From a virus, in IMG/VR virus record IMGVR_UViG_3300042923_001832, positions 1 to 21,779 of that record: a stretch of 21,779 nucleotides of DNA. One strand, 5' to 3'. Of the stretch, positions 8,899 to 14,768 are shown in pieces; the first letter of the stretch is position 1; every line of letters begins with the position of its first letter. The notes beneath the pieces are model-generated. The model saw nothing but the letters and a program-made list of their open reading frames with translations, did not search any database and was not told where the DNA came from. A program made the translations under genes and the position numbers.

Positions 8899-9295
8899 GG
8901 GCGGCCCTCGACTTCCGCTCGACCTTGGTCACGGCACCACGACGGCGCGGCGAGAGCCCGAGCTCGGCTTCGAGTGTCGCCGCATCGTTGCCGGCCTCGC
9001 GCATGGCGGTGAAATGCGGGCTCAGCCGTGCGATGGCCTTGTTGTTTCCGCGCCGCGGCTTCGTCACTGCGCCGTGCTCGGCGACGTCGCGTGCCGAACG
9101 GTCAAAGATCACGTATGCCAGCACGAGCCGCTGGATGGCATGCCGATTGGCGGGCGCGAGCAGGTTGCGTTCGCGGAGCTCGGTGGTTACAGCCCGCCAG
9201 TATTCGGCCGCGGCCTCGATCTCCAGATCATCGGTCAACAGCATGCGCCAATGCGGTTCCGGCACGATCTGCCCGGAGCCCTCGATCACGTTCAT
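8861..9295 (-). CDS. terS: Terminase small subunit, P27-like (144 aa)
   Basis: This is the DNA-recognition subunit of the terminase, which binds the packaging site and recruits TerL. The layout fits the P27 family: an N-terminal helical part (EIEAAAEYWRAVTTELRERN, residues 26-45), a helical LVLAYVIFDRSARDVAEHGA block (57-76), a basic KPRRGNNKAIARLSPHF segment (79-95) and a final LEAELGLSPRRRGAVTKVER block (108-127). The place directly upstream of terL and downstream of an HNH gene is the classic order. The start at 9295 has GAGGGG nine bases upstream, part of a tight hairpin listed separately. The protein looks complete. Confidence 0.85.
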   Translation of the reverse strand: MNVIEGSGQIVPEPHWRMLLTDDLEIEAAAEYWRAVTTELRERNLLAPANRHAIQRLVLAYVIFDRSARDVAEHGAVTKPRRGNNKAIARLSPHFTAMREAGNDAATLEAELGLSPRRRGAVTKVERKSRAARASDEFKGKAAG

Positions 9296-9302
9296 ACGGC
9301 AT

Positions 9303-9317
9303 CACCCCTCTGGGGTG
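9303..9317 (-). promoter_or_regulatory. Hairpin enclosing the terS ribosome binding site
   Basis: On the leftward transcript CACCCC-AGA-GGGGTG forms a perfect six-base-pair stem with a three-base loop. The right arm contains the GAGGGG that is the only good Shine-Dalgarno match for the terS ATG at 9295. If folded, it would hide the site and limit small-terminase translation. It is seen directly in the sequence; the regulatory effect is inference, and chance is possible in DNA this GC-rich. Confidence 0.35.
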
Positions 9318-9437
9318 CCCTCAACTTTTTGTTCTGAAACTGGTTGCAGTGCGAATGCCGGGACCCGGCCGGTCCGGCCCCCGTAAGCCCTCGACTTTCG
9401 ATAGCCCCCCTGCCCCGGTCGGGCCGACGGCGTGGCC

Positions 9438-9791
9438 TCAGGCTCGGTTCCACGGGTGGTTCGGATCGAGAGGACGGCCATCCAGGTCGGAGCCGATCAC
9501 GCCGCCTGTCCGCTCCTGCTTCTGCTTGGTGCTGTTGTGGTGGGTTTCGCAGAGCGGCTGCCAGTTGGAGCGAGACCAGAAGAGCTTGGCGTCCCCTCGG
9601 TGGGGGATGACGTGGTCGACGACGGAAGCCGGAACGACCTTGCCGTGCTGCTCGCACATGCGGCAGAGCGGGTGCTCGGCGAGGAAGTGGAGGCGGGCAC
9701 GCTCCCACTTGCTGTCATAGCCGCGCTGTCGCGCTGAACCACGGCGGTCATCAGCCTGGTGCTTTGTCACTAGCCTGCTGCGTTGTCCCAT
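9438..9791 (-). CDS. HNH endonuclease, terminase-associated (117 aa)
   Basis: This is an HNH nuclease of the kind encoded next to terminases in many cos-type phages, where it assists DNA cleavage during packaging. From the chosen ATG at 9791, a zinc-binding CRMC pair is at residues 43-46, the HNH core SVVDHVIPHRGD at 57-67 with the metal/catalytic Asp-His at 59-60, the structural SNWQPLCETHHN at 75-86 supplying the middle Asn, a third Cys (81) and His-His. The preceding RRGSARQRGYDSKWERAR (16-33) is the usual lead-in. An upstream ATG (9917) would add 42 residues of atypical Ser/Pro/Arg composition overlapping another coding-like frame; a GTG at residue 8 is a further alternative. No strong Shine-Dalgarno marks the start. 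About 140 bases separate it from terS. Confidence 0.88.
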   Translation of the reverse strand: MGQRSRLVTKHQADDRRGSARQRGYDSKWERARLHFLAEHPLCRMCEQHGKVVPASVVDHVIPHRGDAKLFWSRSNWQPLCETHHNSTKQKQERTGGVIGSDLDGRPLDPNHPWNRA

Positions 9792-9963
9792 CGGGCTGTG
9801 GACCAGTGACCTCGTCGGAATTGCTCTCGTCCTTGAGCTTGTTCGCGATGTGCCCGGCCGCTTATTTGGTTTGGGCAGCGACAGCCCTGACATCGCCGCA
9901 CACGATGGCGCGGACATTGGTCTTGGCGGAGACGCGTGCCTCGATGCAAGATCGGCAGGTCAT
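9751..9963 (-). pseudogene. Small CxxC ORF interrupted by an in-frame TAA
   Basis: From the ATG at 9963 the leftward frame reads MTCRSCIEARVSAKTNVRAI, continues to residue 33, meets TAA at 9864-9862, and then carries on as sensible hydrophilic protein (AAGHIANKLKDESNSDE) for another 36 codons to a TGA at 9751. It resembles the tiny Cys-pair proteins sometimes found upstream of phage HNH nucleases. Either a 33-residue product ends at the TAA, or a protein of about 70 residues has been broken by a nonsense change. It overlaps the HNH start in another frame, and its ATG lies only 15 bases from the opposite-strand start at 9979. Coding status is uncertain. Confidence 0.35.
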
Positions 9964-9978
9964 GCAACGGAGCCCGTC

Positions 9979-10179
9979 ATGCTGGCGAAAGCGAAGTCAC
10001 CACGGGAACGAGCTGCTCGGGCGCTATGCCGCCTGTCCGGTAACCCTGAAGACACAATCTTCGAGGGCCAGCCGATGTGGATGAGTTTCCTGGACGAGGT
10101 CGATACCGTGCTCATCGCCGCCCTCACTATGGAAGAGTGGCGGAGGATTCGCGCTCTCGATCCTCCGGATCCTGAGTAG
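9979..10179 (+). CDS. Small conserved-looking phage protein (66 aa)
   Basis: The start ATG at 9979 has CGGAG about seven bases upstream. An upstream in-frame start at 9850 would add 43 residues lacking coding character and lying antisense to other frames. The protein contains RAARALCRLSGNPEDTIFEG and QPMWMSFLDEVDTVLIAALT, a pattern (ARALC-L-GNPE, then G-PMW) I associate with small unnamed proteins in Hyphomicrobiales prophages. It is probably a single alpha-helical, soluble domain. The orientation is opposite to the adjacent late operon. Its function is unknown to me. Confidence 0.65.
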   Translation: MLAKAKSPRERAARALCRLSGNPEDTIFEGQPMWMSFLDEVDTVLIAALTMEEWRRIRALDPPDPE

Positions 10180-10635
10180 CTCTCCATCTGGAGGCAGATC
10201 ACGCCTCTGCCGCCATTCCGGCTTGGGCGCAAATCACCACCGTTCCATTTCGTCCTTAAATTAACTCGAAATAGGTTAAAGTCAAGAACCGTCGTGCCCA
10301 GGCTGGGGACTGCCCAAATCTGGACAATCCACACACCTCAGGCGCCTAGGGCGGCTCTCCCCAGAATTGGGGAATCGAGCAATGGCAAGGACGGCTCATA
10401 TCTGAGCAGTCGACTTGCTCTCGCGCCGCGCGCTGGATCAACACGCCGCCTCAATTCCCGACCGGATTAGAGCGGATGGACGAAGTAACTGCCCCAAGCC
10501 GTACAGGGGTTTATTTTCGGTGCGCAGTCTCGCTGTTTGGTTCATGCGCAACTTTGGTCTACCTTTCTGAAATCGTCGGACGTTGCGTAGTGATTCGGTG
10601 CCACCCGCACCGTTTAAATGGCACGGAGATCCGTC
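10180..10635 (+). other. Non-coding gap with two short palindromes
   Basis: No convincing gene is seen on either strand over this stretch. Two short dyads stand out: CCCAG-G-CTGGG at 10297-10307 and CTCCCC-AGAATT-GGGGA near 10356-10372. Either could be a weak operator. I cannot place a clear promoter for the gene starting at 10636. The base composition moves gradually from GC-rich to the AT-rich pattern of that gene. Confidence 0.4.
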
Positions 10636-11223
10636 ATGACAACGCCCGAGCAAATCGAGCAGCGCCGCGCCAAGCACCGGAAATATATGGCCGAATATAG
10701 GGCCCGCAATCCGGAGAAGCAAAAACAATGGTTGAAAACCTATAGAACAAAAAATAGAAATACGATCAATGAGAAACATAGGGAATACATAATTTGCCAC
10801 GCGGATGAAGTGAGGATAAGCAAGCGCAACTATCGCAAGACTCATCGCGCGGAGATAAATAAATACAATTTAAGCTGGAAACTTACAACAAACGGCATCG
10901 CCTCCACCCGCCTCTCTCGGCTTCGCTATCAATCTAAGAGGAAGATTAGGTCCCTATCAGGCCGTCAGCTTCACGCGATGATAGAGAAGTTTGTGCCACA
11001 TAACCTCCCGCTGGACTTACGGCACGAAATCGTTTCGGAGACGGCTATTTCGCTCCTGACCGGTGAATGCCTGATCAAGAATATCCAGGCAAAGACGAAG
11101 CAGGCGCTACAAGCCCATCACCGAATGTTCTCGAAGTTTGGCCCTGTCTCTCTCGACGCGGCCCGGTTCGATGATGGTGCAAGTACGCTGCATGACACGG
11201 TAAGCGTGGGCCTCTGGGACTGA
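10636..11223 (+). CDS. AT-rich cargo-like gene, basic HNH-type N-terminus and sigma-like C-terminus (195 aa)
   Basis: The ATG at 10636 is preceded by CGGAG at a spacing of seven, better than the ATG at 10618. Residues about 5-75 are a highly basic helical array built from loose repeats (HRKYMAEYRARNPEKQKQWL, then KTYRTKNRNTINEKHREYI, then KRNYRKTHRAEINKYNLSW), as found at the start of many phage HNH-associated and DNA-binding proteins. No complete HNH active site is visible. The C-terminal part (LPLDLRHEIVSETAISLLTG; HHRMFSKFGPVSLDAARFDD; TLHDTVSVGLWD) resembles unnamed alphaproteobacterial phage proteins with a sigma-factor-like flavour. The DNA is strikingly AT-rich (17 of 60 bases are G/C at 10741-10800). 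It is probably a horizontally acquired DNA-binding cargo gene with unknown function. Confidence 0.75.
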   Translation: MTTPEQIEQRRAKHRKYMAEYRARNPEKQKQWLKTYRTKNRNTINEKHREYIICHADEVRISKRNYRKTHRAEINKYNLSWKLTTNGIASTRLSRLRYQSKRKIRSLSGRQLHAMIEKFVPHNLPLDLRHEIVSETAISLLTGECLIKNIQAKTKQALQAHHRMFSKFGPVSLDAARFDDGASTLHDTVSVGLWD

Positions 11224-11227
11224 TTAT

Positions 11228-11242
11228 GCGCGGACGCCGCGC
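11228..11242 (+). terminator. GC-rich hairpin after the AT-rich gene (no T-tract)
   Basis: GCGCGG-ACG-CCGCGC, a perfect six-base-pair stem, begins five bases after the stop at 11223. No run of T follows, so it is a poor intrinsic terminator and may only be a transcript-end or pause structure. From here to about 11470 I see no gene; a short rightward open stretch at 11339-11425 has reasonable codon use but no start or family resemblance. Confidence 0.25.
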
Positions 11243-11470
11243 GCAGAGGGGCTCCGGCGCCAATCTAGCCGCGGCGGGGAAGGCCTTCAGGGCCGGCACA
11301 CGACACCGCGCGGGACGGACCCTCTCTACAAACCAGTGTGGTGGACGCTGACCTGCAAGCCAACGACGGCAAGACCGTCGAGATCATCGCGCTTGTTACG
11401 GACGTGTGGCGGCCGGTAAGATGGTGAAAGGCCGTGTCGTGCGGCGCTTCGGGGTGATTGGGTAGGCCTA

Positions 11471-11547
11471 ATGCCTGCGATGTAGCACGCACAAATGGCC
11501 CTCCTGCGTGCTTGACTAGCAGGCATGATGCGTGCATATGCCTGCTA
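11471..11547 (+). promoter_or_regulatory. Promoter with palindromic operator sites upstream of the P63C gene
   Basis: A -35 like TTGACT (11512-11517) is followed after 17 bases by CATATG (11535-11540) as a weak -10. Two perfect inverted repeats lie on it: AGCACGCA (11484-11491) with TGCGTGCT (11505-11512) just before and into the -35, and TAGCAGGCAT (11517-11526) with ATGCCTGCTA (11538-11547), whose arms abut the -35 and cover the -10. The half-site ATGCCTGC occurs a third time at 11471-11478. A protein bound to these sites would block polymerase. These palindromes differ from the CI-type operators at 17.7 and 18.4 kb, so a separate regulator, perhaps the P63C protein itself or a host factor, is implied. 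Confidence 0.6.
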
Positions 11548-11568
11548 TATGAAATGCAGGAGGGCGCC

Positions 11569-12594
11569 ATGACTGATTCTGACGATCCGGGGAGCCGCCA
11601 TGCCAAAGGCGGCATCGCGCGTGCCAAGGCACTTTCGCCCGAACAGCGCGCCGAAAGCGCTCGAAAGGCCGCCGCTGCACGCTGGGCTAAGCCTCCCGCA
11701 CCGCCGCCAGCCTCCAGTGGTATCAAGGACCTAACTCAAGAAGAGCTAGACGCGCTGCCGTTCGCCAAGTGGCGCGGCAAGATCGATCTGGGCGGCAACG
11801 AACTCGATTGCTATGTCCTCAACGACGAGACGCGCGTCCTTTCGTCCGGCTCGACCACCAAGGCCATCGCGAATATCGAACGAGGAAGCCTGCAGGACTA
11901 CATAGGCCAGAAATCTCTTAACCCATTCATCGATAAGGACAAAATCCTGCAGGAAACTGTGCGATTTACGATTCCTGGAACGCAATGGGCCGCCATCGGT
12001 ATCACCACCGAACACTTCGAACTTATTTGCCGCGGATATGTCCAGGCGTTGTATGAAGGGGCCAGCCTTACCGACCGCCAGCGCGAGATCGCCATCCGAT
12101 GCGCTATGTTGACTGCGGGCCTCAGCCGCATCGGTCTTGACGCCCTTGTCGATGAAGCGACCGGCTACCAATACGAGCGCGCCGAAGATGCTCTGCAGGT
12201 GAAGTTGCGCGCCTTCATTTCGGAAGAGCTACGAGCGTGGGAAAAAACGTTCCCTGATCAGCTTTGGGAGGAGTTCGGACGGCTTACGGGGTGGAAGACC
12301 CCGCTGCAGAGCCGTCCGAAGTGGTGGGGAAAGCTTGTTACAGAACTGATCTACGACACGTTGGACGACGATGTTGCCAAATATCTGAAGGAGAATAAGC
12401 CCCCGGCCGGCGCGCGCTGGCATCAACAGCTGACCGACAACTATGGGGTTCGGCAGTTGGTGTCTCGCTGCTACGAGGTCATTGGCATGGCTAAAACATG
12501 CGATGACATGCACGAGTTGCGCAGTCGAGTTGGGCGGCACTACGGCAAGAAGCCGGTGCAATTCACGATGTTCTTGAAGCCACCAAACGATTGA
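11569..12594 (+). CDS. P63C domain phage protein (341 aa)
   Basis: The ATG at 11569 follows a near-perfect AGGAGG at a spacing of six. The N-terminus has the KGG-type segment (HAKGGIARAKALSPEQRAES, residues 11-30, then ARKAAAARW) that often precedes phage regulatory domains. Residues about 60-190 are a mixed alpha/beta region (FTIPGTQWAAIGITTEHFEL at 133-152). Residues about 194-310 match the P63C pattern: LVDEATGYQYERAEDALQ, LRAWEKTFPDQLWEEFGRLT, GWKTPLQSRPKWWGKLVTEL, IYDTL, and a final HQQLTDNYGVRQL. P63C proteins are widespread in phages and plasmids; their role is poorly known, and antirepressor-like or regulatory functions have been suggested. The gene is a complete transcription unit with its own promoter, operator and terminator inside an otherwise leftward phage, typical of an independently expressed accessory gene. 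Confidence 0.88.
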   Translation: MTDSDDPGSRHAKGGIARAKALSPEQRAESARKAAAARWAKPPAPPPASSGIKDLTQEELDALPFAKWRGKIDLGGNELDCYVLNDETRVLSSGSTTKAIANIERGSLQDYIGQKSLNPFIDKDKILQETVRFTIPGTQWAAIGITTEHFELICRGYVQALYEGASLTDRQREIAIRCAMLTAGLSRIGLDALVDEATGYQYERAEDALQVKLRAFISEELRAWEKTFPDQLWEEFGRLTGWKTPLQSRPKWWGKLVTELIYDTLDDDVAKYLKENKPPAGARWHQQLTDNYGVRQLVSRCYEVIGMAKTCDDMHELRSRVGRHYGKKPVQFTMFLKPPND

Positions 12595-12615
12595 TTCAAC
12601 CCCTGGCCGGCCGAC

Positions 12616-12647
12616 AGCCCGCCCTCCCCGTGAGCGGCGGGCTTTTT
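12616..12647 (+). terminator. Rho-independent terminator of the P63C gene
   Basis: AGCCCGCC (12616-12623) and GGCGGGCT (12636-12643) form a perfect eight-base-pair stem with a 12-base loop, followed by TTTTT. It begins 21 bases after the P63C stop. The T-run is on the rightward strand, so it terminates rightward transcripts. Confidence 0.88.
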
Positions 12648-12801
12648 CGTGCGCTCTCGACTCTCAGAACGTACCGGGCCACCATGTTAGCGCGCGGCCT
12701 TTGCGGGGACACGCCCATGACCAGGCGGCGGCTCCCACTGGACACCCGCGTACCTGTGCCTCGGCACCCGATGGATGTCGTAATCCGAGGGGTCACACAG
12801 G

Positions 12802-13023
12802 ATTCGCCAACACCTGTGCGCACAGGCAGAGGCGGCCCGGTACATCTACGAACGGCGGGTCATCCGTAGCGTAGAGGCCACCACCGCAACCTTTTGGGAA
12901 GCGGCGCGCCGCGGCCCGGAGGTATGGCCCATGAAGCCATCGATCCGCGTCGCGGTCACTGTGAAGGTCGACTTAGCAGCTTGCATCCGTGCTTGCGCGC
13001 TAATGATCTACCTCATCTCGTGA
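12802..13023 (+). CDS. Possible small protein without a normal start codon, C-terminal hydrophobic helix
   Basis: A rightward frame opens after TAA (12781-12783) and runs to TGA at 13021-13023. It reads as plausible protein: LCAQAEAARYIYERRVIRSV, EATTATFWEAARRGPEVWP, then MKPSIRVAVTVKVDLAACIR and a short hydrophobic tail (ACALMIYLIS). No ATG, GTG or TTG occurs in the first 40 codons; an ATT at 12802 has GAGGGG nine bases upstream, and CTG at 12814 is another option. A sure alternative is the ATG at 12931 (30 aa), preceded by GGAGG, in which case the upstream part is a remnant. Its stop overlaps the opposite-strand gene's end by 11 bases. The function is unknown. Between 12648 and 12801 I see no gene. 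Confidence 0.35.
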   Translation: MRQHLCAQAEAARYIYERRVIRSVEATTATFWEAARRGPEVWPMKPSIRVAVTVKVDLAACIRACALMIYLIS

Positions 13024-13414
13024 CCGGCAGGGGCTGGAGCAATCCGGCCCTTGTTTGTCGTTCAGCGAACCTCCCGACATCGCCACCCTGCCCAACTCGC
13101 GACGCCGCGCCCATTATCAGCTCGCATTCGAGCCGCGCCGACCGCTTCTTCCCGCGGACCTTGTGCACGCGACGGCCCGATAGCCGGTGCTGCTGGCATC
13201 GACGGTTCGGCTTGAACTCGGCTCCAGGCGTCCACGCTATGGTGAAGCCCTCGCCGCATGTGGCGCACTCGGCTTCAAGCACGTGGTAGCTGCACGGCTC
13301 GCCATGCCGGTTCGTCGTCTTCACGACGTCGACGAACCGATAGAGTTGGCCGTCGTACTTCACGCTGTAGCCGAGGCTCGTCGCGTCGGCCGGCAAATCA
13401 ACGCGGATGCTCAT
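13013..13414 (-). CDS. Hypothetical protein with Cys/His pairs (133 aa)
   Basis: It begins MSIRVDLPADATSLGYSVKY at an ATG (13414) preceded by a purine-rich AAGGGC. The middle holds ECATCGEGFTIAWTPGAEFK and RRCQQHRLSGRRVHKVRGKK: a CxxC pair followed about 20 residues later by Cys-x-x-His, which could bind one zinc ion, then a very basic stretch. This suggests a small nucleic-acid-binding protein. It is the last gene of the leftward early operon, downstream of the repeat array, and converges with the rightward small ORF. I do not recognise the family. Confidence 0.65.
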   Translation of the reverse strand: MSIRVDLPADATSLGYSVKYDGQLYRFVDVVKTTNRHGEPCSYHVLEAECATCGEGFTIAWTPGAEFKPNRRCQQHRLSGRRVHKVRGKKRSARLECELIMGAASRVGQGGDVGRFAERQTRAGLLQPLPVTR

Positions 13415-13483
13415 TCGCTGCCCTTTCCTTCTGGAGCGACGCGCGGCACGGCGCTAAGCCGGGGCCGCGTCGCGTCTCTTCAG

Positions 13484-13618
13484 GAGATTTCTTGAGGAAA
13501 TCTCTTCAGAGGTTTCTTCGTGGAACCTGTAGAGGTTGCGGGTGGTGTAACTTCTAAGGTTGCGACTGATGTAACCTCTAAGGTTCCACCGCCCGTAACT
13601 TCTGGAGTTGCAACATTC
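13484..13618. repeat. Iteron-like array: about six imperfect 24-bp units, each with a central palindrome
   Basis: An AGGTT-like core recurs at 13485 (variant AGATT), 13510, 13533, 13557, 13581 and 13605 (variant GAGTT), a period of 25, 23, 24, 24 and 24 bases. The last four units align base by base as 24-mers (13523-13546, 13547-13570, 13571-13594, 13595-13618). Each holds a dyad: AACCT-GTAG-AGGTT, AACTTCTAAGGTT, AACCT-CTA-AGGTT and AACT-TCTGG-AGTT. The first has GAGATTTC-TTGAG-GAAATCTC, a perfect eight-base-pair repeat. The array overlaps the last 41 bases of the winged-helix gene and fills the gap to the next gene. Being beside a helicase and an initiator-like gene, it is a candidate origin with initiator binding sites. 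Confidence 0.65.
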
Positions 13619-14183
13619 TGTAGTATTCCAACCCGTCTCTGCCTGCCCCGACGTGTTCGTAGACGATGCCAAGCGATGCCTCGTGAGCCTTCATCGCGGC
13701 AAGCGCCTGCTGTTTCTTGTGCTGCGGCACGATCCGGATCTCGTTTTCGAACTTCGCGTACTCGGGAAAGCCCTCACGCTCACGGAACCGGCAGAGCGGG
13801 ACGCCTTGCCGCCGGAGCTTTTCCACGCGGTTCCCTTCACGGCGCCCGTAAACCGCCTCCTCATTGAAGCGGCCTTCGATATCCATCATGCCGATCTGGA
13901 ACTTATGCGTGCTGCCCGCGCGTGCCTTGAACGTCAGCAGGTCGCGCTCCGCGAGCAACTTGACGTGCTTCGCCACCGCTTGCCGGGAAATCCCCAGCCG
14001 GGCGCCGATGGTGTCGAGCCCAACGTGGCACTTGCCATCTTTGTCGCTGTACTCGGCGATGATGCAGAGCACGCGGAGCGCGGCCGGATATCGCCCCAGG
14101 CAACAGGCGCCGGCCGCGAGCACGCGGAGCACCAGCACGTAGCCGTAGACCTGCCCCGGCTCGCGATCATGCTTCTTCGGCAT
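13578..14183 (-). CDS. Winged-helix DNA-binding protein, possible replication initiator (201 aa)
   Basis: The chosen ATG at 14183 gives MPKKHDREPGQVYGYVLVLR; earlier starts add 90 residues antisense in character and deep inside the upstream gene. Residues about 33-95 form a winged helix-turn-helix: AALRVLCIIAEYSDKDGKCH, then LDTIGARLGISRQAVAKHVK (recognition helix near 66-76) and LLAERDLLTFKARAGSTHKF as the wing. The rest is charged and helical, with no further motif. In phage early operons such proteins act as replication initiators or as transcription factors. The 3' end of the gene lies within the 24-bp repeat array, which resembles the arrangement of phages whose origin sits in or next to the initiator gene. 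It overlaps the upstream gene by 17 bases. Confidence 0.75.
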   Translation of the reverse strand: MPKKHDREPGQVYGYVLVLRVLAAGACCLGRYPAALRVLCIIAEYSDKDGKCHVGLDTIGARLGISRQAVAKHVKLLAERDLLTFKARAGSTHKFQIGMMDIEGRFNEEAVYGRREGNRVEKLRRQGVPLCRFREREGFPEYAKFENEIRIVPQHKKQQALAAMKAHEASLGIVYEHVGAGRDGLEYYRMLQLQKLRAVEP

Positions 14184-14766
14184 GCCACACCCGGATTTTC
14201 TCGCGCCGACCGCGCGGCGCGTTCTGGCGGTCCATGCGCCAAAGTCCGGCAAGCTCCCGAAGCCCGGCCCGGAGAAGCCCCAGAGCGCCCGCTGGCATCG
14301 AATCCTGCATGACGACGCGATTGACGACCGCGGCCACCTCGACGCCGTCCTGGAGGCTGTACAGGGCCGCAAGAGCCTCTTCGTAGCGCGCCGTTGCCCA
14401 GCTCTTGCGGTCCTCCGGCGTGCTGGTCGGCACCTCGCAATTGGCGAAGGCATCTCCGATCATCCGCCCGGCTGCCGAGCCCGCATCACGCGGCGCGGCG
14501 ATCACGCTGCGCCACTGGTTGACGGTGCGCTGCCACGCCTGCCCGGCCCAAAGCTCCGGCTCTGTGATCGCCTGAGCGAGGTAGAGCCGGCCGAGTTCGC
14601 TCTCGGCAAGCTGATCGAGGCGGGCGGTCTTCGGCAGCCACGCCCGATGAGGCTGGGCGAGCGCCACCGCCATGTTCTGCTGCGCTTCGGTGCGCTTGGC
14701 GGCCTTCGACCGCGACAACCGTCCGGACGGCGTGCGCAGACGGTTCTTGTGCTTGCGGCGTGCCAT
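14167..14766 (-). CDS. Hypothetical phage early protein (199 aa)
   Basis: It begins with a very basic MARRKHKNRLRTPSGRLSRS tail (residues 1-20), continues AAKRTEAQQNMAVALAQPHR and LAESELGRLYLAQAIT (53-68), and is otherwise helical and alanine-rich, ending in a basic segment. Proteins with the same opening (R-PSGRLSRSKAAK, then ALAQPHR) are common next to DUF1376 genes in alphaproteobacterial prophages and remain unnamed. The place between the DUF1376 protein and the winged-helix protein suggests a replication accessory role; this is positional inference. It starts two bases after the DUF1376 gene's stop. Confidence 0.75.
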   Translation of the reverse strand: MARRKHKNRLRTPSGRLSRSKAAKRTEAQQNMAVALAQPHRAWLPKTARLDQLAESELGRLYLAQAITEPELWAGQAWQRTVNQWRSVIAAPRDAGSAAGRMIGDAFANCEVPTSTPEDRKSWATARYEEALAALYSLQDGVEVAAVVNRVVMQDSMPAGALGLLRAGLRELAGLWRMDRQNAPRGRREKIRVWHAEEA

Positions 14767-14768
14767 GG

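Noticed and set aside
11339-11425. Short rightward frame ending VTDVWRPVRW
   Set aside because: Plausible codons, but no start, ribosome site or recognisable family; may be a remnant but cannot be supported.
11265-11726. Leftward ORF of 153 codons across the P63C promoter
   Set aside because: Low coding character and antisense to the P63C start, promoter and ribosome site.
12717-12869. Rightward ORF MTRRRLPLDTRVPVPRHPMD with a possible ribosome site
   Set aside because: The second half is a low-quality shadow of the better frame at 12802-13023; it could be a broken N-terminus but is not supported.
13484-13618. Regular repeats considered as a CRISPR array
   Set aside because: Units are 24 bp, contiguous and degenerate with no unique spacers, and no cas gene is near.
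13520-13867. Rightward ORF with octapeptide repeats (VTSKVATD-like)
   Set aside because: The octads arise from the 24-bp DNA repeats, and the frame is antisense to the winged-helix gene with no ribosome site.
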